Notes: generated from the letters alone by a model not told the origin. A stretch of DNA of 64,000 nt from an uncultured Cohaesibacter sp. (GCF_963682185.1 NZ_OY821667.1:4787501-4851500), one strand, 5' to 3'; counted from the stretch's first letter, positions 25,291 through 35,593 are shown. A program made the numbers and translations.

Positions 25291-26688
25291 ATGGACAGCA
25301 TGAATAAGCTCAAAGATAAGTTGAAACTTTATCTTTCGACGTTGTCTGAAAGTGCCCAGAAAATGCTGTTGCGCAATCTGGAAAAAGCGCAGCGTGAGGG
25401 TAATAGTGACGCCGCCGCAGAGTTAATCGTCGCTGCCTTGCGCGATCTTCTCAAGGTCGAAGAGAAGGTTGTCCCTCTTGAGGAATTCGCTAAAAAAGAT
25501 TTTTTTCGCGAGGCGCGTTTTTTTGCTGCTGATATTGATCTCCTTTCAAAAGTAGAAGCTAGAATTAGCCCTAGCTCATTTGATGTGATCTGGAACTGGA
25601 TCAAAAGAGATATTGCCACACCTGAGCATATTCAGAAACTTGCGATTGATTGTGCAGAGCTCGAAAAGCAGGAAATTTCGAAGCTTTCAGCCGAGGTCTG
25701 CGCCGATCTGGTCGCGAGCATAAAAGCACGGATGAAAGTTGTATCGCGTGAACTCGGAGGCGAGCAAAAGCTTGCCAATCATCTGGGGGGCGAAGTTGTT
25801 TACAAGGACTTGCTCGATGTGCTGATAAGTGCTGAGCGTCTTATGCCCTTGAAGCCGATCTTGAGCCGTATGCCAAAAGAAGTTGTGAGCTGGTCAAATC
25901 CGGAAGGAGATGAAGCTTACAAATTGATTTCCCGTTACGTTCAGCAGGCTCCGTTGCGTACATCGTGGCTCTTTTCTGCTGTTTCCAGAAAACTTCCTTC
26001 GCCACGATTGCGCATTCAGTTGGCCACCAAGTTATCGGGGTCTGATGACGCCATTCAAGTAGCTGCGACAGTTTATGCGCCAGCAGTTCAACAGTTGTTG
26101 TCTGAAATGGATGTGCATGTAGCTGCCGTCGAAGAGCGGCTCAGAGAATTTTCCGGACTAAACGATGCTTTGAATCACCTCCGCAGTTGGAACTCATTAG
26201 CCAAAGCAATTAGTGTTGAACTTGAGGTGCCCAATCAAACCACTTGGGGCAAATTACTCACTGAAATGAAGAAAAAGATGTCGCGTCTTTTAAAGAGCGA
26301 TATCGAATCGACTCCCGGTCTTGTTCGTAAAGCGCTGCGTGCTCCTAAAAGCGGTGATCCCGAATCTGTTGATAGCAATCTTATTGCTGATGCTGTTCGA
26401 GCGTCTAAGATTTTCCATCAGGCAGAGCTTGCAAAAGACAGCCTGGCAATGAACGGTCCAATTGCAGAAGCTCGCAAGGAGCTCGATCAAAGTTTTGAAA
26501 TCTTGACGGAATCTCTCGTTGAGAGGACAAGGCAAGCGGTAGGGCAAGATATCGAAGCGCTCGAAAAGCTGAATGTAGCGGCGCTGGATATTGCCAAGCA
26601 TCTATTTGACGCGGACTTTGCCGACTCTCTGGGACGTCAGTTAAAAGCTGCTGCTTCTGTTAAAGAGCTCCAGGCAGCCGAAGCCTAA
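25291..26688 (+). CDS. Unrecognised helical protein (465 aa)
   Basis: I do not recognise this protein. It has no signal peptide or membrane helix and appears almost wholly alpha-helical, rich in Ala, Leu, Lys, Glu and Ser, with heptad-like stretches around 1-55 and 370-460. There are few cysteines (about two) and no nucleotide-binding or metal motif I can see. Start ATG 25291 has a poor ribosome site; Met4 is an alternative. It is monocistronic between feuPQ plus the lipoprotein and the cyc operon. Third-position composition resembles its neighbours, so recent transfer is unlikely. Confidence 0.8.
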   Translation: MDSMNKLKDKLKLYLSTLSESAQKMLLRNLEKAQREGNSDAAAELIVAALRDLLKVEEKVVPLEEFAKKDFFREARFFAADIDLLSKVEARISPSSFDVIWNWIKRDIATPEHIQKLAIDCAELEKQEISKLSAEVCADLVASIKARMKVVSRELGGEQKLANHLGGEVVYKDLLDVLISAERLMPLKPILSRMPKEVVSWSNPEGDEAYKLISRYVQQAPLRTSWLFSAVSRKLPSPRLRIQLATKLSGSDDAIQVAATVYAPAVQQLLSEMDVHVAAVEERLREFSGLNDALNHLRSWNSLAKAISVELEVPNQTTWGKLLTEMKKKMSRLLKSDIESTPGLVRKALRAPKSGDPESVDSNLIADAVRASKIFHQAELAKDSLAMNGPIAEARKELDQSFEILTESLVERTRQAVGQDIEALEKLNVAALDIAKHLFDADFADSLGRQLKAAASVKELQAAEA

Positions 26689-26869
26689 CTACGTTTGCTT
26701 GAGCCTCTCCTTCCTGATTTTCCCTTCCGCACATGCAATTTATTCTAGGATGGTGTTTGAGTAAGACCAAATCCTATATTATCCAATCGTTAGATGAACA
26801 TGTGTTAATTTGACTTCTCAGCGAAATCAGAAATGCTCTTGCTTGGACTAGTGTGAGAGTTGGACCTGT

Positions 26870-28069
26870 ATGTTTTGGACTATCGCTGTTGTATTGACGC
26901 TCGTGACGATCGCGATCGCGACCTATCCTCTTATGCGCAAAGAGCGCAAGCTGGATAGCGCGAACGCCTATGATATGACGATCTACAAATCTCAATTGCA
27001 AGAAATTGATGGTGACGTCGAACGCGGTTTGATTGATGAAGCCGAAGCCGAAGCAGCCCGTGCAGAAGTCGCACGTCGCTTGATTGGCGCGCAGGATGCG
27101 CTGGAAAAAGAGAGCGAATCTGATCGTATGACTTCAGCCTCACCTGCGAGTGTTTCTCAAGTCGAAGGCGGCAGGTCAAATCTACGATTTGCTGTCGTCA
27201 CGATTGCCCTTCTCATTCCGTTATTATCTTTGGGCCTCTATTTTACACTTGGCTCACCTGAGCTTCCCGCCCAACCCCTCCAAGCCCGCTTATCCAAGCC
27301 ACCTGAAACCCAGAGTTTGACTGAACTCGTTGCTTCGGCAGAAAAGAAGCTGGCGGCGAATCCGGATGATCTGGAAGGCTGGAAAAGGATGGCCCCTGTC
27401 TATGCCCGAATGCGCCGAACAGATGATGCTATCAGGGCCTATAGGAATATCCTTCGCCTTGAAGGAGAAAGCGTTGAAACTTTGTCTGATCTGGGCGAAG
27501 TGCTGGTTATAAAGAATGCCGGTGTCGTCAACGATGAAGCACGCGAATTGTTCCAGCGCGCAAATCTTTTGGATGCAACGGCACCAAAGCCGCGCTTCTT
27601 TTTGGCCATCGCTTTGGGACAATCTGGCGAGACACGGGATGCGATTGAAAAGTGGCAGGCTCTTGTCGCAGATTCCGCCGAAGGCGCTCCATGGATACCT
27701 TTTGCAAAAGAACAGATAGCTGCCTTGCAAAAGCGCGATGCTTCCGGTTCAACAACCGAAGGGGAGCAAGCTCAATCACCATTGGCAGGTCCATCCAAAG
27801 AAGATGTCGATAATGCTGCCGAGTTGAGCGCGGAAGACCGGCAGCAGATGATTGAGGGCATGGTTTCCAATCTTGCTGACCGTTTGAATTCCGAGGGGGG
27901 TACTGCAGATGAGTGGGTGCGCCTTATAAGAGCCGAGCTTGTGCTGAATCGTCCTGATATGGCGGCTAAAACTGTGACCCGCGCGCTCGATGCACTTCAG
28001 TCTGATGTCGATGGGCTTGAGAAGGTTAAAGCTGCCGCGCGGTCTTTGGGCGTATCAATCGATCAGTAG
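26870..28069 (+). CDS. ccmI: Cytochrome c maturation protein CcmI (CycH)
   Basis: A 399-residue apocytochrome chaperone that presents apocytochrome c to the heme ligation machinery. N-terminal membrane helix (about 2-22), a linker with KSQLQEIDGDVERGLI (family signature), a second membrane helix (about 104-125) and a periplasmic tetratricopeptide domain (about 145-280: LEGWKRMAPVYARMRRTDDAIRAYRNILRL). The C-terminus (about 310-395) contains QMIEGMVSNLADRL. It heads the ccmI-ccmE-ccmF-ccmH operon, known as cycHJKL in rhizobia. Confidence 0.93.
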   Translation: MFWTIAVVLTLVTIAIATYPLMRKERKLDSANAYDMTIYKSQLQEIDGDVERGLIDEAEAEAARAEVARRLIGAQDALEKESESDRMTSASPASVSQVEGGRSNLRFAVVTIALLIPLLSLGLYFTLGSPELPAQPLQARLSKPPETQSLTELVASAEKKLAANPDDLEGWKRMAPVYARMRRTDDAIRAYRNILRLEGESVETLSDLGEVLVIKNAGVVNDEARELFQRANLLDATAPKPRFFLAIALGQSGETRDAIEKWQALVADSAEGAPWIPFAKEQIAALQKRDASGSTTEGEQAQSPLAGPSKEDVDNAAELSAEDRQQMIEGMVSNLADRLNSEGGTADEWVRLIRAELVLNRPDMAAKTVTRALDALQSDVDGLEKVKAAARSLGVSIDQ

Positions 28070-28152
28070 GACTGTTTGGGGCTTAAATAGCGAAACGGCG
28101 ATGCGCTACCGGCAGGTAGCTCTCAGAAAAGAATGATAAAGAGGATCTGTTT

Positions 28153-28608
28153 ATGTCAAGAAAGCAAAAAAGGATGATGTTGATCGGTGCCGCCGGAGCT
28201 GTGCTCTTTGCTGCTGTCGGTTTGATTTTGTTCGCTTTGCAAAATCAGATCACCTTTTTCATGAGTCCATCTGAGATAGCGGAAAAAGGTGTCGCTCCCG
28301 GCCAACGCATTCGTCTTGGCGGCTTGGTTAAGGAAGAGTCCGTTGAGCGCACAGACAAAGCCCATGTATCTTTCATTTTGACAGACGGTGGTGCAGAAAT
28401 AAAAGTGGCCTATGCAGGCATTCTGCCCGATCTGTTTCGTGAGGGGCAGGGCGTCGTCACCGAAGGGATGATGAATTCTGATGGATCATTTGCCGCCGAT
28501 ACGGTTTTGGCCAAGCATGATGAGAATTACATGCCGCGAGAAGTAGCCGATGCTCTGAAAGAGCAGGGGCATTGGCAAGACAGTTACGGCAAGGTCAAGA
28601 CGAACTGA
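28153..28608 (+). CDS. ccmE: Heme chaperone CcmE (CycJ)
   Basis: A 151-residue periplasmic heme chaperone. N-terminal basic residues and one membrane helix (about 8-29), then a beta-barrel domain: [44 protein letters not shown]. The heme-binding motif is [11 protein letters not shown], with covalent His122 and nearby Tyr126. Length and motif are complete. It lies 83 bases after ccmI and 117 bases before ccmF. Confidence 0.95.
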   Translation: MSRKQKRMMLIGAAGAVLFAAVGLILFALQNQITFFMSPSEIAEKGVAPGQRIRLGGLVKEESVERTDKAHVSFILTDGGAEIKVAYAGILPDLFREGQGVVTEGMMNSDGSFAADTVLAKHDENYMPREVADALKEQGHWQDSYGKVKTN

Positions 28609-28725
28609 CCCTCTCAAAGAAAATGGAACCCGAACCAGCCAACCAGAGTGTAATTGTTGGCTCAAGGTTGGGAAAGCAAATAGCAATGCGTGGCGCAGGG
28701 ACGCGCCGACAGAAGGGAAATCCTC

Positions 28726-30711
28726 ATGATCATCGAGCTGGGTCATTTCATGCTTGTGCTTGCTCTCGCCCTGGCACTGATACAGTCGGTTGTTCCAATC
28801 TGGGGGGCTCAGACCAATGACAGTCGCCTGATGGCCATTGCCAGTCCAATTGCGATCATGCAGTTTCTGTTTGTCGGCTTGGCATTCGCTGCCTTGACCC
28901 ATGCCTATGTCACGTCTGATTTTTCAGTTCAGAATGTCTGGGAAAACAGCCATTCGACAATGCCCTTGCTCTACAAGTTCACCTCGGTTTGGGGCAACCA
29001 TGAAGGCTCCATGCTGCTGTGGGTCTTCATTCTGGTAATCTTCAGTGCTCTTGTTGGGGCTTTTGGGCGGAACCTGCCACCTAAGTTAAAGGCCAATACG
29101 CTGGCTGTGCAGGGCTGGATTACCGCTGCATTCCTGCTCTTTGTCTTATTCACCTCAAATCCCTTCCACCGCATAGCCAATGCGCCAATTGAGGGGCGCG
29201 ACCTTAACCCGATTTTGCAGGATATTGGTCTGGCTATTCATCCGCCTCTCCTCTACCTGGGATATGTTGGCTTCTCGATTGCCTTTTCCTTTTCCATTGC
29301 AGCTCTACTGGAAGGGCGTATTGATGCGGCTTGGGCTCGTTGGGTGCGCCCTTGGGTGCTTGTCGCATGGGGGCTGCTTACACTTGGAATCGCTATGGGC
29401 TCCTACTGGGCCTATTATGAGCTTGGCTGGGGTGGATACTGGTTCTGGGACCCGGTAGAGAATGCCTCGTTCATGCCATGGCTGAGCGGTACTGCGCTGC
29501 TTCATTCGGCTATCGTGATGGAAAAGCGTGGGGCATTGAAGGTCTGGACCATTCTTCTCTCCATTTTGACCTTCTCGCTGTCGCTATTAGGTACATTCTT
29601 GGTGCGGTCGGGTGTCCTGACTTCTGTACATGCATTCGCAACCGATCCATCCCGTGGCGTCTTTATTCTGGTTTTGCTTGTTGCTTTCATCGGCGGTGGG
29701 TTATCCCTGTTTGCATGGCGAGCACCCATGCTCAAGCAGGGCGGCGTCTTCTCGCCTATTTCCAGAGAAGGCTCGTTGGTGCTAAACAATCTGTTTCTTT
29801 CTGCGGCTACGGCGGCTGTTCTTGTCGGGACGCTCTATCCGCTGGCGCTGGAAGCGACGACTGGTGCGAAGATTTCTGTCGGGGCTCCTTTCTTCAACGC
29901 CACATTCGGACCAATGATGGTACCGCTTTTGATTGCGGTGCCCGTTGGTCCTCTGCTGGCTTGGAAAAGAGGGGATCTATTCGCCGCCATGCAAAGGCTT
30001 TTCATTGCGTTGGGGGCGGCAATCTTTGTTACGGTCCTTTGTTATGCACTCATCAATGGGGGCAGCGCACTTGCGCCGCTGGGCATCGGTCTAGCTGTTT
30101 GGGTTATGGTTGGTGCGTTGGCTGAGATTCAGCTCCGTATCGGTCTTTTCAAGCTTCCTCTCGGCAAGTCTTTCTCTCGCCTGATCGGGCTACCTCGCAC
30201 GGTCTTCGGTGCGGCATTGGGGCATTTTGGCCTCGGCATGACCTTGCTTGGGCTCATTGTAGCAAGTGCTTATCAAGCTGAAGACATCTTGGTCATGAAG
30301 CCGGGCGACCAAACCTCTATCTCCGGTTATACCTTCCAACTTGATGGCTTCAGGGAGCATGCTGAATTCAACTATGTCGATCTGATCGCCTCCTTCCAAG
30401 TGACCAAGGATGGGCAGCAAGTGGCGGAGTTGCATCCGGCCAAGAGGGTTTACACCTCACGCAATATGCCAACCACAGAAACGGCGATCCATACAATCGG
30501 CGGGGTAACCCAGCTTTATCTTTCTTTGGGTGATGCTCAGGAGAATAACGGTATAGGTGTGCGGATCTATTACAAGCCGTGGGTTACGTTCATCTGGCTT
30601 GGATGTGTTGTCATGTTCATCGGCGGGTGCTTCTCTATCTCCGATAGGCGTTTGCGTATTGGAGCGCCTGCCCGCAAAGGGCGTGCAAAGCAGGCCGCAG
30701 GCACAGCTTGA
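28726..30711 (+). CDS. ccmF: Heme lyase subunit CcmF (CycK)
   Basis: A 661-residue inner-membrane heme lyase that attaches heme to apocytochrome c together with CcmH. The ATG 28726 (MIIELGHFML) is the conserved start; an ATG at 28690 would precede it. About 15 membrane helices are visible. The WWD-type heme-handling segment is GGYWFWDPVENASFMPWL, preceded by ILQDIGLAIHPPLLYLGYVG. Family blocks NHEGSMLLWVF and FLVRSGVLTSVHAFATDP are intact. Confidence 0.95.
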   Translation: MIIELGHFMLVLALALALIQSVVPIWGAQTNDSRLMAIASPIAIMQFLFVGLAFAALTHAYVTSDFSVQNVWENSHSTMPLLYKFTSVWGNHEGSMLLWVFILVIFSALVGAFGRNLPPKLKANTLAVQGWITAAFLLFVLFTSNPFHRIANAPIEGRDLNPILQDIGLAIHPPLLYLGYVGFSIAFSFSIAALLEGRIDAAWARWVRPWVLVAWGLLTLGIAMGSYWAYYELGWGGYWFWDPVENASFMPWLSGTALLHSAIVMEKRGALKVWTILLSILTFSLSLLGTFLVRSGVLTSVHAFATDPSRGVFILVLLVAFIGGGLSLFAWRAPMLKQGGVFSPISREGSLVLNNLFLSAATAAVLVGTLYPLALEATTGAKISVGAPFFNATFGPMMVPLLIAVPVGPLLAWKRGDLFAAMQRLFIALGAAIFVTVLCYALINGGSALAPLGIGLAVWVMVGALAEIQLRIGLFKLPLGKSFSRLIGLPRTVFGAALGHFGLGMTLLGLIVASAYQAEDILVMKPGDQTSISGYTFQLDGFREHAEFNYVDLIASFQVTKDGQQVAELHPAKRVYTSRNMPTTETAIHTIGGVTQLYLSLGDAQENNGIGVRIYYKPWVTFIWLGCVVMFIGGCFSISDRRLRIGAPARKGRAKQAAGTA

Positions 30712-30724
30712 GCTTGGGTGTGAC

Positions 30725-31270
30725 ATGAAGAATAGAGGATTCGGAATGATGACATTTTCTCTCCAGCCCCGAGTGGTTTATCGGTTTTTTGCTGCGCTTC
30801 TGTTGGCTCTTTCGTTTCAGTTGGCGACTGGGCCGGCTTACGCTGTCAAACCGGATGAAATGTTGAAAGACCCCAAACTGGAAACGCGCGCGCGCGATAT
30901 TTCAGAAGGGCTGCGGTGTCTCGTGTGCCAAAACCAGTCAATCGATGATTCCGATGCTCCCTTGGCTCGTGATTTGCGCATTCTCGTGCGCGAGCGCCTT
31001 TCAAAGGGAGACACGGACCAGCAGGTCAAAAGCTTTCTGGTGGATCGTTACGGCGAGTTCGTTCTGCTCGAACCGACCTTCTCTTCCAAGAACTTGTTGC
31101 TTTGGGCGTTCGGCCCTTTGGTGCTCATCTTGGGTGTGATGGCAATCTTCCTCTTTTACCGACGCAATCGGATAATCGCGCAAAAAGCAGAGGTTGAAGG
31201 CAAAAACCATCTGAGCGAGGCAGAACAGGAACGGCTGAACGCTATCCTTTCTGACGATGAAAAGGCTTGA
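30725..31270 (+). CDS. ccmH: Cytochrome c maturation thiol-reductase CcmH (CycL)
   Basis: A 181-residue (or 174 from ATG 30746, which has AGAGGA upstream) periplasmic protein that keeps apocytochrome cysteines reduced. Signal sequence, then RCLVCQNQSIDDSDAPLARDLR with the CxxC pair (Cys65, Cys68), and a membrane helix near 115-135 (LLLWAFGPLVLILGVMAIFLFY). The charged tail is cytoplasmic. It begins 13 bases after the ccmF stop. Unlike rhizobia, where degP follows closely, an Hsp70-like gene lies between here and degP. Confidence 0.93.
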   Translation: MKNRGFGMMTFSLQPRVVYRFFAALLLALSFQLATGPAYAVKPDEMLKDPKLETRARDISEGLRCLVCQNQSIDDSDAPLARDLRILVRERLSKGDTDQQVKSFLVDRYGEFVLLEPTFSSKNLLLWAFGPLVLILGVMAIFLFYRRNRIIAQKAEVEGKNHLSEAEQERLNAILSDDEKA

Positions 31271-31484
31271 TACGTCTGACTATTGAGACGAGATGGTCGC
31301 CAGCCTACCATTCGTCCATGCAGTTCTCATGGTCTGTCTACCTTTCCTGCATTGAACTGGTCGATAGCCGTAAAATCTCCTTTTAAATCCATCCACTTCA
31401 TGCTACTCCCGCCTGCTCTGGCGCCCGGACGAATAATCTCGGGTGCCTGTTTGTTTGAGCGATGACGCGAAGAAGGATGGGACG

Positions 31485-32750
31485 ATGGCGAAACCGATTT
31501 TCTGTGGGCTGGATTTTGGAACATCAAACTCGACATTGGGTCTCTATCGGCAAGAAAAGGCTGAGCTTGTCCCTGTAGAAGGCGACAATGTCACCATTCC
31601 TTCTGCTCTTTTCTTTGACTTCGAAGAGCATGGAATCCATTTCGGACGCGATGCCATTCAGACCTATCTGGAAGGTGGGGAAGGGCGCATGATGCGGGCG
31701 CTCAAGTCAATCCTTGGTACCCCCACCATGCAGGAATTCACCATGGTGGGGAGGGAGCGCAAACCCTTTACCGCAGTCCTTGGACTTTTTCTAAGCCATA
31801 TGAAAGCCAAGGCAGAAGCGCTTCTTGATGATGATCTAACGCACGTGGTCATGGGGCGCCCGGTCTTCTTCGTTGATAACAACCCCGATGCGGACAAGGA
31901 AGCTGAAAAGACCATGCGCGCGATTGCGCAGGATATCGGTTTTACCAACGTCGAGTTCGAATATGAACCGGTCGCTGCCGCGCGAGACTTTCAGCAGGTT
32001 GCCCAGCGAGAGGAAATCGCGCTTATCATCGACATTGGTGGTGGTACCTCCGACTTCACGATCCTGAAGGTCTTGCCGGGCGAACTCGATAAACAGTCAG
32101 AGAACTCCCGAAATCTGATTTTGGCAAATACCGGTATTCATATTGGCGGCACGGATTTCGACCGCTGGCTGTCTCTTTCCCGCGTCATGCCTTTGCTGGG
32201 CTATCAGAGTCCTATGCTCAAGGAAGGCCGCCTCATGCCGGTCGGCTATTTTCACGACTTGGCGACATGGCAGAAAATCAACCTCCTCTACGATCACAAG
32301 ACGCACAGCGAGTTGCGCTATTTGCGCAAGGAGGCAAAGGAGCCTTATTTGCTTGATCGTTTGCTCCAACTGCTCGAAATGCGTGAAGGTCACAGGCTGG
32401 CTCTTTCTGTCGAAAGCAGCAAAGTGACCCTCTCGGATCAAGAAGAGACAGAATTGCCACTGACCTTTATTGAGCGTGATCTCGTAGCATCCATTTCCCG
32501 AGCAGATCTGATTGATAGCCTGGACGATGGAACTGAGCGTATCAAACGCACAATTTCAGAGGCGCTCAAACTGGCCTCTCTTGATGGAGAGCAGATTTCA
32601 GCTGTCTTTCTAACGGGCGGCTCTACCAAGGTTCCCTATATACGGCAAAGCCTTACCGCTATGGTTCCGAACGCCCAAATCATTGAAGGGGATGCCTTCG
32701 GATCGGTTGGAATCGGTCTGGCGTTGGAAGCACAGAGACGGTTTTCATAG
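31485..32750 (+). CDS. Hsp70-like ATPase (YegD family)
   Basis: A 421-residue ATPase-domain-only relative of DnaK. ATG 31485 follows AGAAGGATGGGACG. Phosphate 1: GLDFGTSNSTLG (about 7-18); phosphate 2: IIDIGGGTSDFTIL (about 184-197); adenosine motif AVFLTGGSTKVPYIRQ near 378-393. It lacks the substrate-binding C-terminal domain, as in YegD. The role is unclear and may be in protein quality control. It sits alone between the ccm operon and degP with gaps of 214 and 352 bases. Confidence 0.87.
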   Translation: MAKPIFCGLDFGTSNSTLGLYRQEKAELVPVEGDNVTIPSALFFDFEEHGIHFGRDAIQTYLEGGEGRMMRALKSILGTPTMQEFTMVGRERKPFTAVLGLFLSHMKAKAEALLDDDLTHVVMGRPVFFVDNNPDADKEAEKTMRAIAQDIGFTNVEFEYEPVAAARDFQQVAQREEIALIIDIGGGTSDFTILKVLPGELDKQSENSRNLILANTGIHIGGTDFDRWLSLSRVMPLLGYQSPMLKEGRLMPVGYFHDLATWQKINLLYDHKTHSELRYLRKEAKEPYLLDRLLQLLEMREGHRLALSVESSKVTLSDQEETELPLTFIERDLVASISRADLIDSLDDGTERIKRTISEALKLASLDGEQISAVFLTGGSTKVPYIRQSLTAMVPNAQIIEGDAFGSVGIGLALEAQRRFS

Positions 32751-33102
32751 GGCATCCACGGCTGTATGCGCTTAAGAAATGTGGCAAAAGCGTGCCCAAA
32801 TGTGTCATTGCATCTTAATGCAGGTAACAGAAATTTGAAGAAAGCACACGACATTATTCATAACTAATTGAATTGTATGGTGAAAATTCAATTCTTCAAC
32901 ATTACGCATCTTTAATTCAATCGGCTCGCATCTGGCCAATTTTGACCCATATAAATTTATGCATCGCAATCAAGCGCAATGAACGCGGCTCCTTATGAGA
33001 TTAGCCAGCGCTTTGTGACTTTGAAAAGAATTAAACAATTCACTAGGATACTCTGACCCCTGCCTTGATGGGCGCCAGAGCAGAAATGAGCGGAGACCCT
33101 TG
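32751..33102. other. AT-rich intergenic region before degP
   Basis: A 352-base gap presumably carrying the degP promoter. It contains AT-rich runs and repeated AATTGAATT and AATTCAATT motifs (about 32863-32893 and 32916-32923). I see no clear terminator, gene or recognised operator. Confidence 0.35.
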
Positions 33103-34617
33103 ATGACCAAATCCAAGTTTAAGCATGTGTCAGTGAAGACCACCTTATTGGCATCCGCCCTGTGTCTGGGCGTTGTTGCTGGAGCCACTGTTCCTACCCT
33201 GATAACCGGCCAGCCTGCTGCAAATGCAGAACCGGTTCAGGTTACCGCTCCAGCACAGCCCGTCGATTTCTCCAATGTGGTGAAAGCTGTCAAACCTGCC
33301 GTAGTGTCCGTGCAGGTAAAAACAAAAATTGAACCGCAAAATATTCAGAATTTCTCAATTCCTGGTTTCCCGGAATTTAAAGACCTGCCAAAGGATCACC
33401 CGTTCAACCGTTTCTTCCGTCGTTTTGGCGATGAAGATGAGCAGGGGAATGAGGATAAGAAACGTGCTGTTCCGCACTATGCTCAGGCACAGGGATCCGG
33501 CTTCTTCATCTCTGAAGACGGCTATGTCGTAACCAATCACCATGTCGTCGACAAGGGCGTAGAATTTGTTCTCGTCATGGATGATGGCACCAAGCTTGAT
33601 GCTGATCTTGTTGGCTCCGATGAAAAGTCCGACCTTGCTCTGCTGAAGGTCAAGGATCCGGACCGCAAGTTCAAATATGTGAAGTTCGCAGACAGTCTGC
33701 CTGCTGTCGGCTCATGGGTTCTGGCCGTTGGCAACCCGTTCGGTCTTGGTGGAACGGTCACAGCCGGTATCATCTCGGCAGATGGTCGTGATATCAGCGC
33801 CAAGAACTATGAAAGCTTCATCCAGATTGACGCTGCAGTGAACAAGGGGAACTCCGGTGGCCCGACCTTTAACCTCAATGGTGAAGTGATCGGCATCAAC
33901 ACCGCCATCTACTCTCCTTCGGGCGGCAACGTTGGTATCGCCTTTGCTATTCCTGCTGGCGTTGCGAAAGACGTGATCAATGATCTGCAGCATGGTGGTA
34001 AAGTCAAACGAGGCTGGCTCGGTGTTCATATCCAGAATGTGACCGAAGATATTGCAGATAGCCTTGGCCTAGCAGATGCTTCCGGCGCCATGGTCACCAG
34101 CACCGATGAGACTGCACCTGCATTCAAGGCTGGTGTCAAGGTTGGCGATGTGATCCTTGCTGTCGATGGTGACGAGGTCAAAAACACCCGCGAACTGGCC
34201 CGCCATATTGGTCGTGCTGATCCGGAATCCGATGTCGAACTGACTATCTGGCGCGAAGACAAGGAAATCAAGGTAACGGTTCATCTTGGAACCTATCCCG
34301 AAGAGGTTGCCTCCAGCGATGATGGTTCGTCCTCTCAACAGCCCGGTGAGCCAGCAGAGTTTGAAGACTTTGGCATGAACCTGCAGCCAGGCGATGAAGG
34401 TCTCGTTATTACCAGCGTTGATGCCGATGGACCTGCTGCGGACAAAGGGCTTTCCCGTGGTGATGTTATCCAGTCCGTGGGCGGTAAGCAGGTCAAAAGC
34501 ATTGATGACGTCAAGAAGGGTGTAGAGGCTGCTAAAGACAATGGCCGCAAAACCATCCTGATGCGCATCAAGACCGATGCCGGTATCCGTTTTGTCGGTC
34601 TGCCTCTGAAAAAATAG
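33103..34617 (+). CDS. degP: Periplasmic serine protease/chaperone DegP (Do family)
   Basis: A 504-residue quality-control protease. A long signal sequence (about 1-43) is followed by the trypsin-like domain. Catalytic residues are His147 (TNHHVVD), Asp177 (KSDLALL) and Ser251 (GNSGGP). Two PDZ domains lie at about 300-390 and 410-500. The acidic linker between them is Ser- and Gln-rich. ATG 33103 overlaps an in-frame TTG at 33100. Regulation by the adjacent two-component pair is plausible and follows rhizobial gene order. Confidence 0.95.
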   Translation: MTKSKFKHVSVKTTLLASALCLGVVAGATVPTLITGQPAANAEPVQVTAPAQPVDFSNVVKAVKPAVVSVQVKTKIEPQNIQNFSIPGFPEFKDLPKDHPFNRFFRRFGDEDEQGNEDKKRAVPHYAQAQGSGFFISEDGYVVTNHHVVDKGVEFVLVMDDGTKLDADLVGSDEKSDLALLKVKDPDRKFKYVKFADSLPAVGSWVLAVGNPFGLGGTVTAGIISADGRDISAKNYESFIQIDAAVNKGNSGGPTFNLNGEVIGINTAIYSPSGGNVGIAFAIPAGVAKDVINDLQHGGKVKRGWLGVHIQNVTEDIADSLGLADASGAMVTSTDETAPAFKAGVKVGDVILAVDGDEVKNTRELARHIGRADPESDVELTIWREDKEIKVTVHLGTYPEEVASSDDGSSSQQPGEPAEFEDFGMNLQPGDEGLVITSVDADGPAADKGLSRGDVIQSVGGKQVKSIDDVKKGVEAAKDNGRKTILMRIKTDAGIRFVGLPLKK

Positions 34618-34645
34618 GGCAAGCTGAACACATAAAACCATAAGC

Positions 34646-34674
34646 AAGGGGGCCCTGATGCCCCCTTCTTTCCC
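34646..34674 (+). terminator. Intrinsic terminator after degP
   Basis: AAGGGGGC (34646-34653) pairs with GCCCCCTT (34660-34667), followed by CTTTCCC. The T-run is interrupted, so strength is moderate. Confidence 0.6.
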
Positions 34675-34838
34675 ACCGCTTTGCAAGCCTGTGATTAGGC
34701 AGACTTTTCCTCCCGGACGACCTTTGCTGAATGGCAAAGACCGCTATAATCCTCTAGACCAGTCAAGAACGCAGGTTTAGAACTCTCATTTATGAGACTG
34801 CGAGCAAGGTGGAACGGCCAGAAGCAACGAGGCAGATT

Positions 34839-35516
34839 ATGCGTATCCTGATCATTGAAGACGATATTGAGGCAGCCGCCTATCTAGCCAAGGGTCTCAA
34901 AGAGGCTGGGCACCATTGTGAACATGCTGCAGATGGGGATCAGGGCTATGATATGGCCGCCAAAAGCGGCTATGACGTGATGATCATTGATCGCATGCTG
35001 CCCAAGCGCGACGGGCTTTCCATTATTGAACAAAGACGCGCGGAGGGGGATGAAACCCCTGTGTTGATCCTCTCGGCTCTTGGTGAAGTGGACGACCGCG
35101 TAACGGGCCTGAGGGCTGGCGGGGATGACTATCTCACCAAGCCCTATGCCTTTACCGAGTTGTTGGCGCGGATTGAAGTCATGGCCCGCAGGCGCAACCC
35201 CGGTGAGGTGGAGACGACCTACCGCGTCGCCGATCTGGAACTTGATCGCCTGTCTCATACCGTCAAGCGGGCAGGTGAAAACATCCTTTTGCAGCCGCGC
35301 GAATTTCGGTTGCTTGAGTATCTCATGAAGAATGCCGGTCAGGTTGTCACCCGCACTATGTTGCTTGAAAATGTCTGGGATTATCATTTCGACCCGCAGA
35401 CAAATGTAATCGACGTGCACATCTCCCGTTTGCGCGCAAAGATCGACAAGGGGTTTGACCCGGCACTGTTGCAGACCGTGCGCGGTTCTGGATACAGCCT
35501 GCGCGAACCTGATTGA
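34839..35516 (+). CDS. OmpR-family response regulator
   Basis: A 225-residue regulator (MRILIIEDDIEAAAYL; an upstream frame from 34809 is not family-like). Receiver: E7-D8-D9, phospho-acceptor D51 in IIDRMLPKRDG, and YLTKPYAFTELLAR. Winged helix about 130-222: LQPREFRLLEYLMKN and VIDVHISRLRAKIDKG. The next gene encodes its partner kinase. The pair lies between degP and glnE, as in Sinorhizobium and relatives by recall. Confidence 0.9.
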   Translation: MRILIIEDDIEAAAYLAKGLKEAGHHCEHAADGDQGYDMAAKSGYDVMIIDRMLPKRDGLSIIEQRRAEGDETPVLILSALGEVDDRVTGLRAGGDDYLTKPYAFTELLARIEVMARRRNPGEVETTYRVADLELDRLSHTVKRAGENILLQPREFRLLEYLMKNAGQVVTRTMLLENVWDYHFDPQTNVIDVHISRLRAKIDKGFDPALLQTVRGSGYSLREPD

Positions 35517-35593
35517 TTTTCCTTTTATCTATCTCTTCGGCTGGGCTTGGTTTTGCCGCTAGGCCGGATGAGCCCCATCCTTCAGGAGCGTGA

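Noticed and set aside
29478-30125. 215-residue frame inside ccmF
   Set aside because: Alternative frame of a well-conserved membrane protein, with Cys and Arg richness typical of shifted reading.
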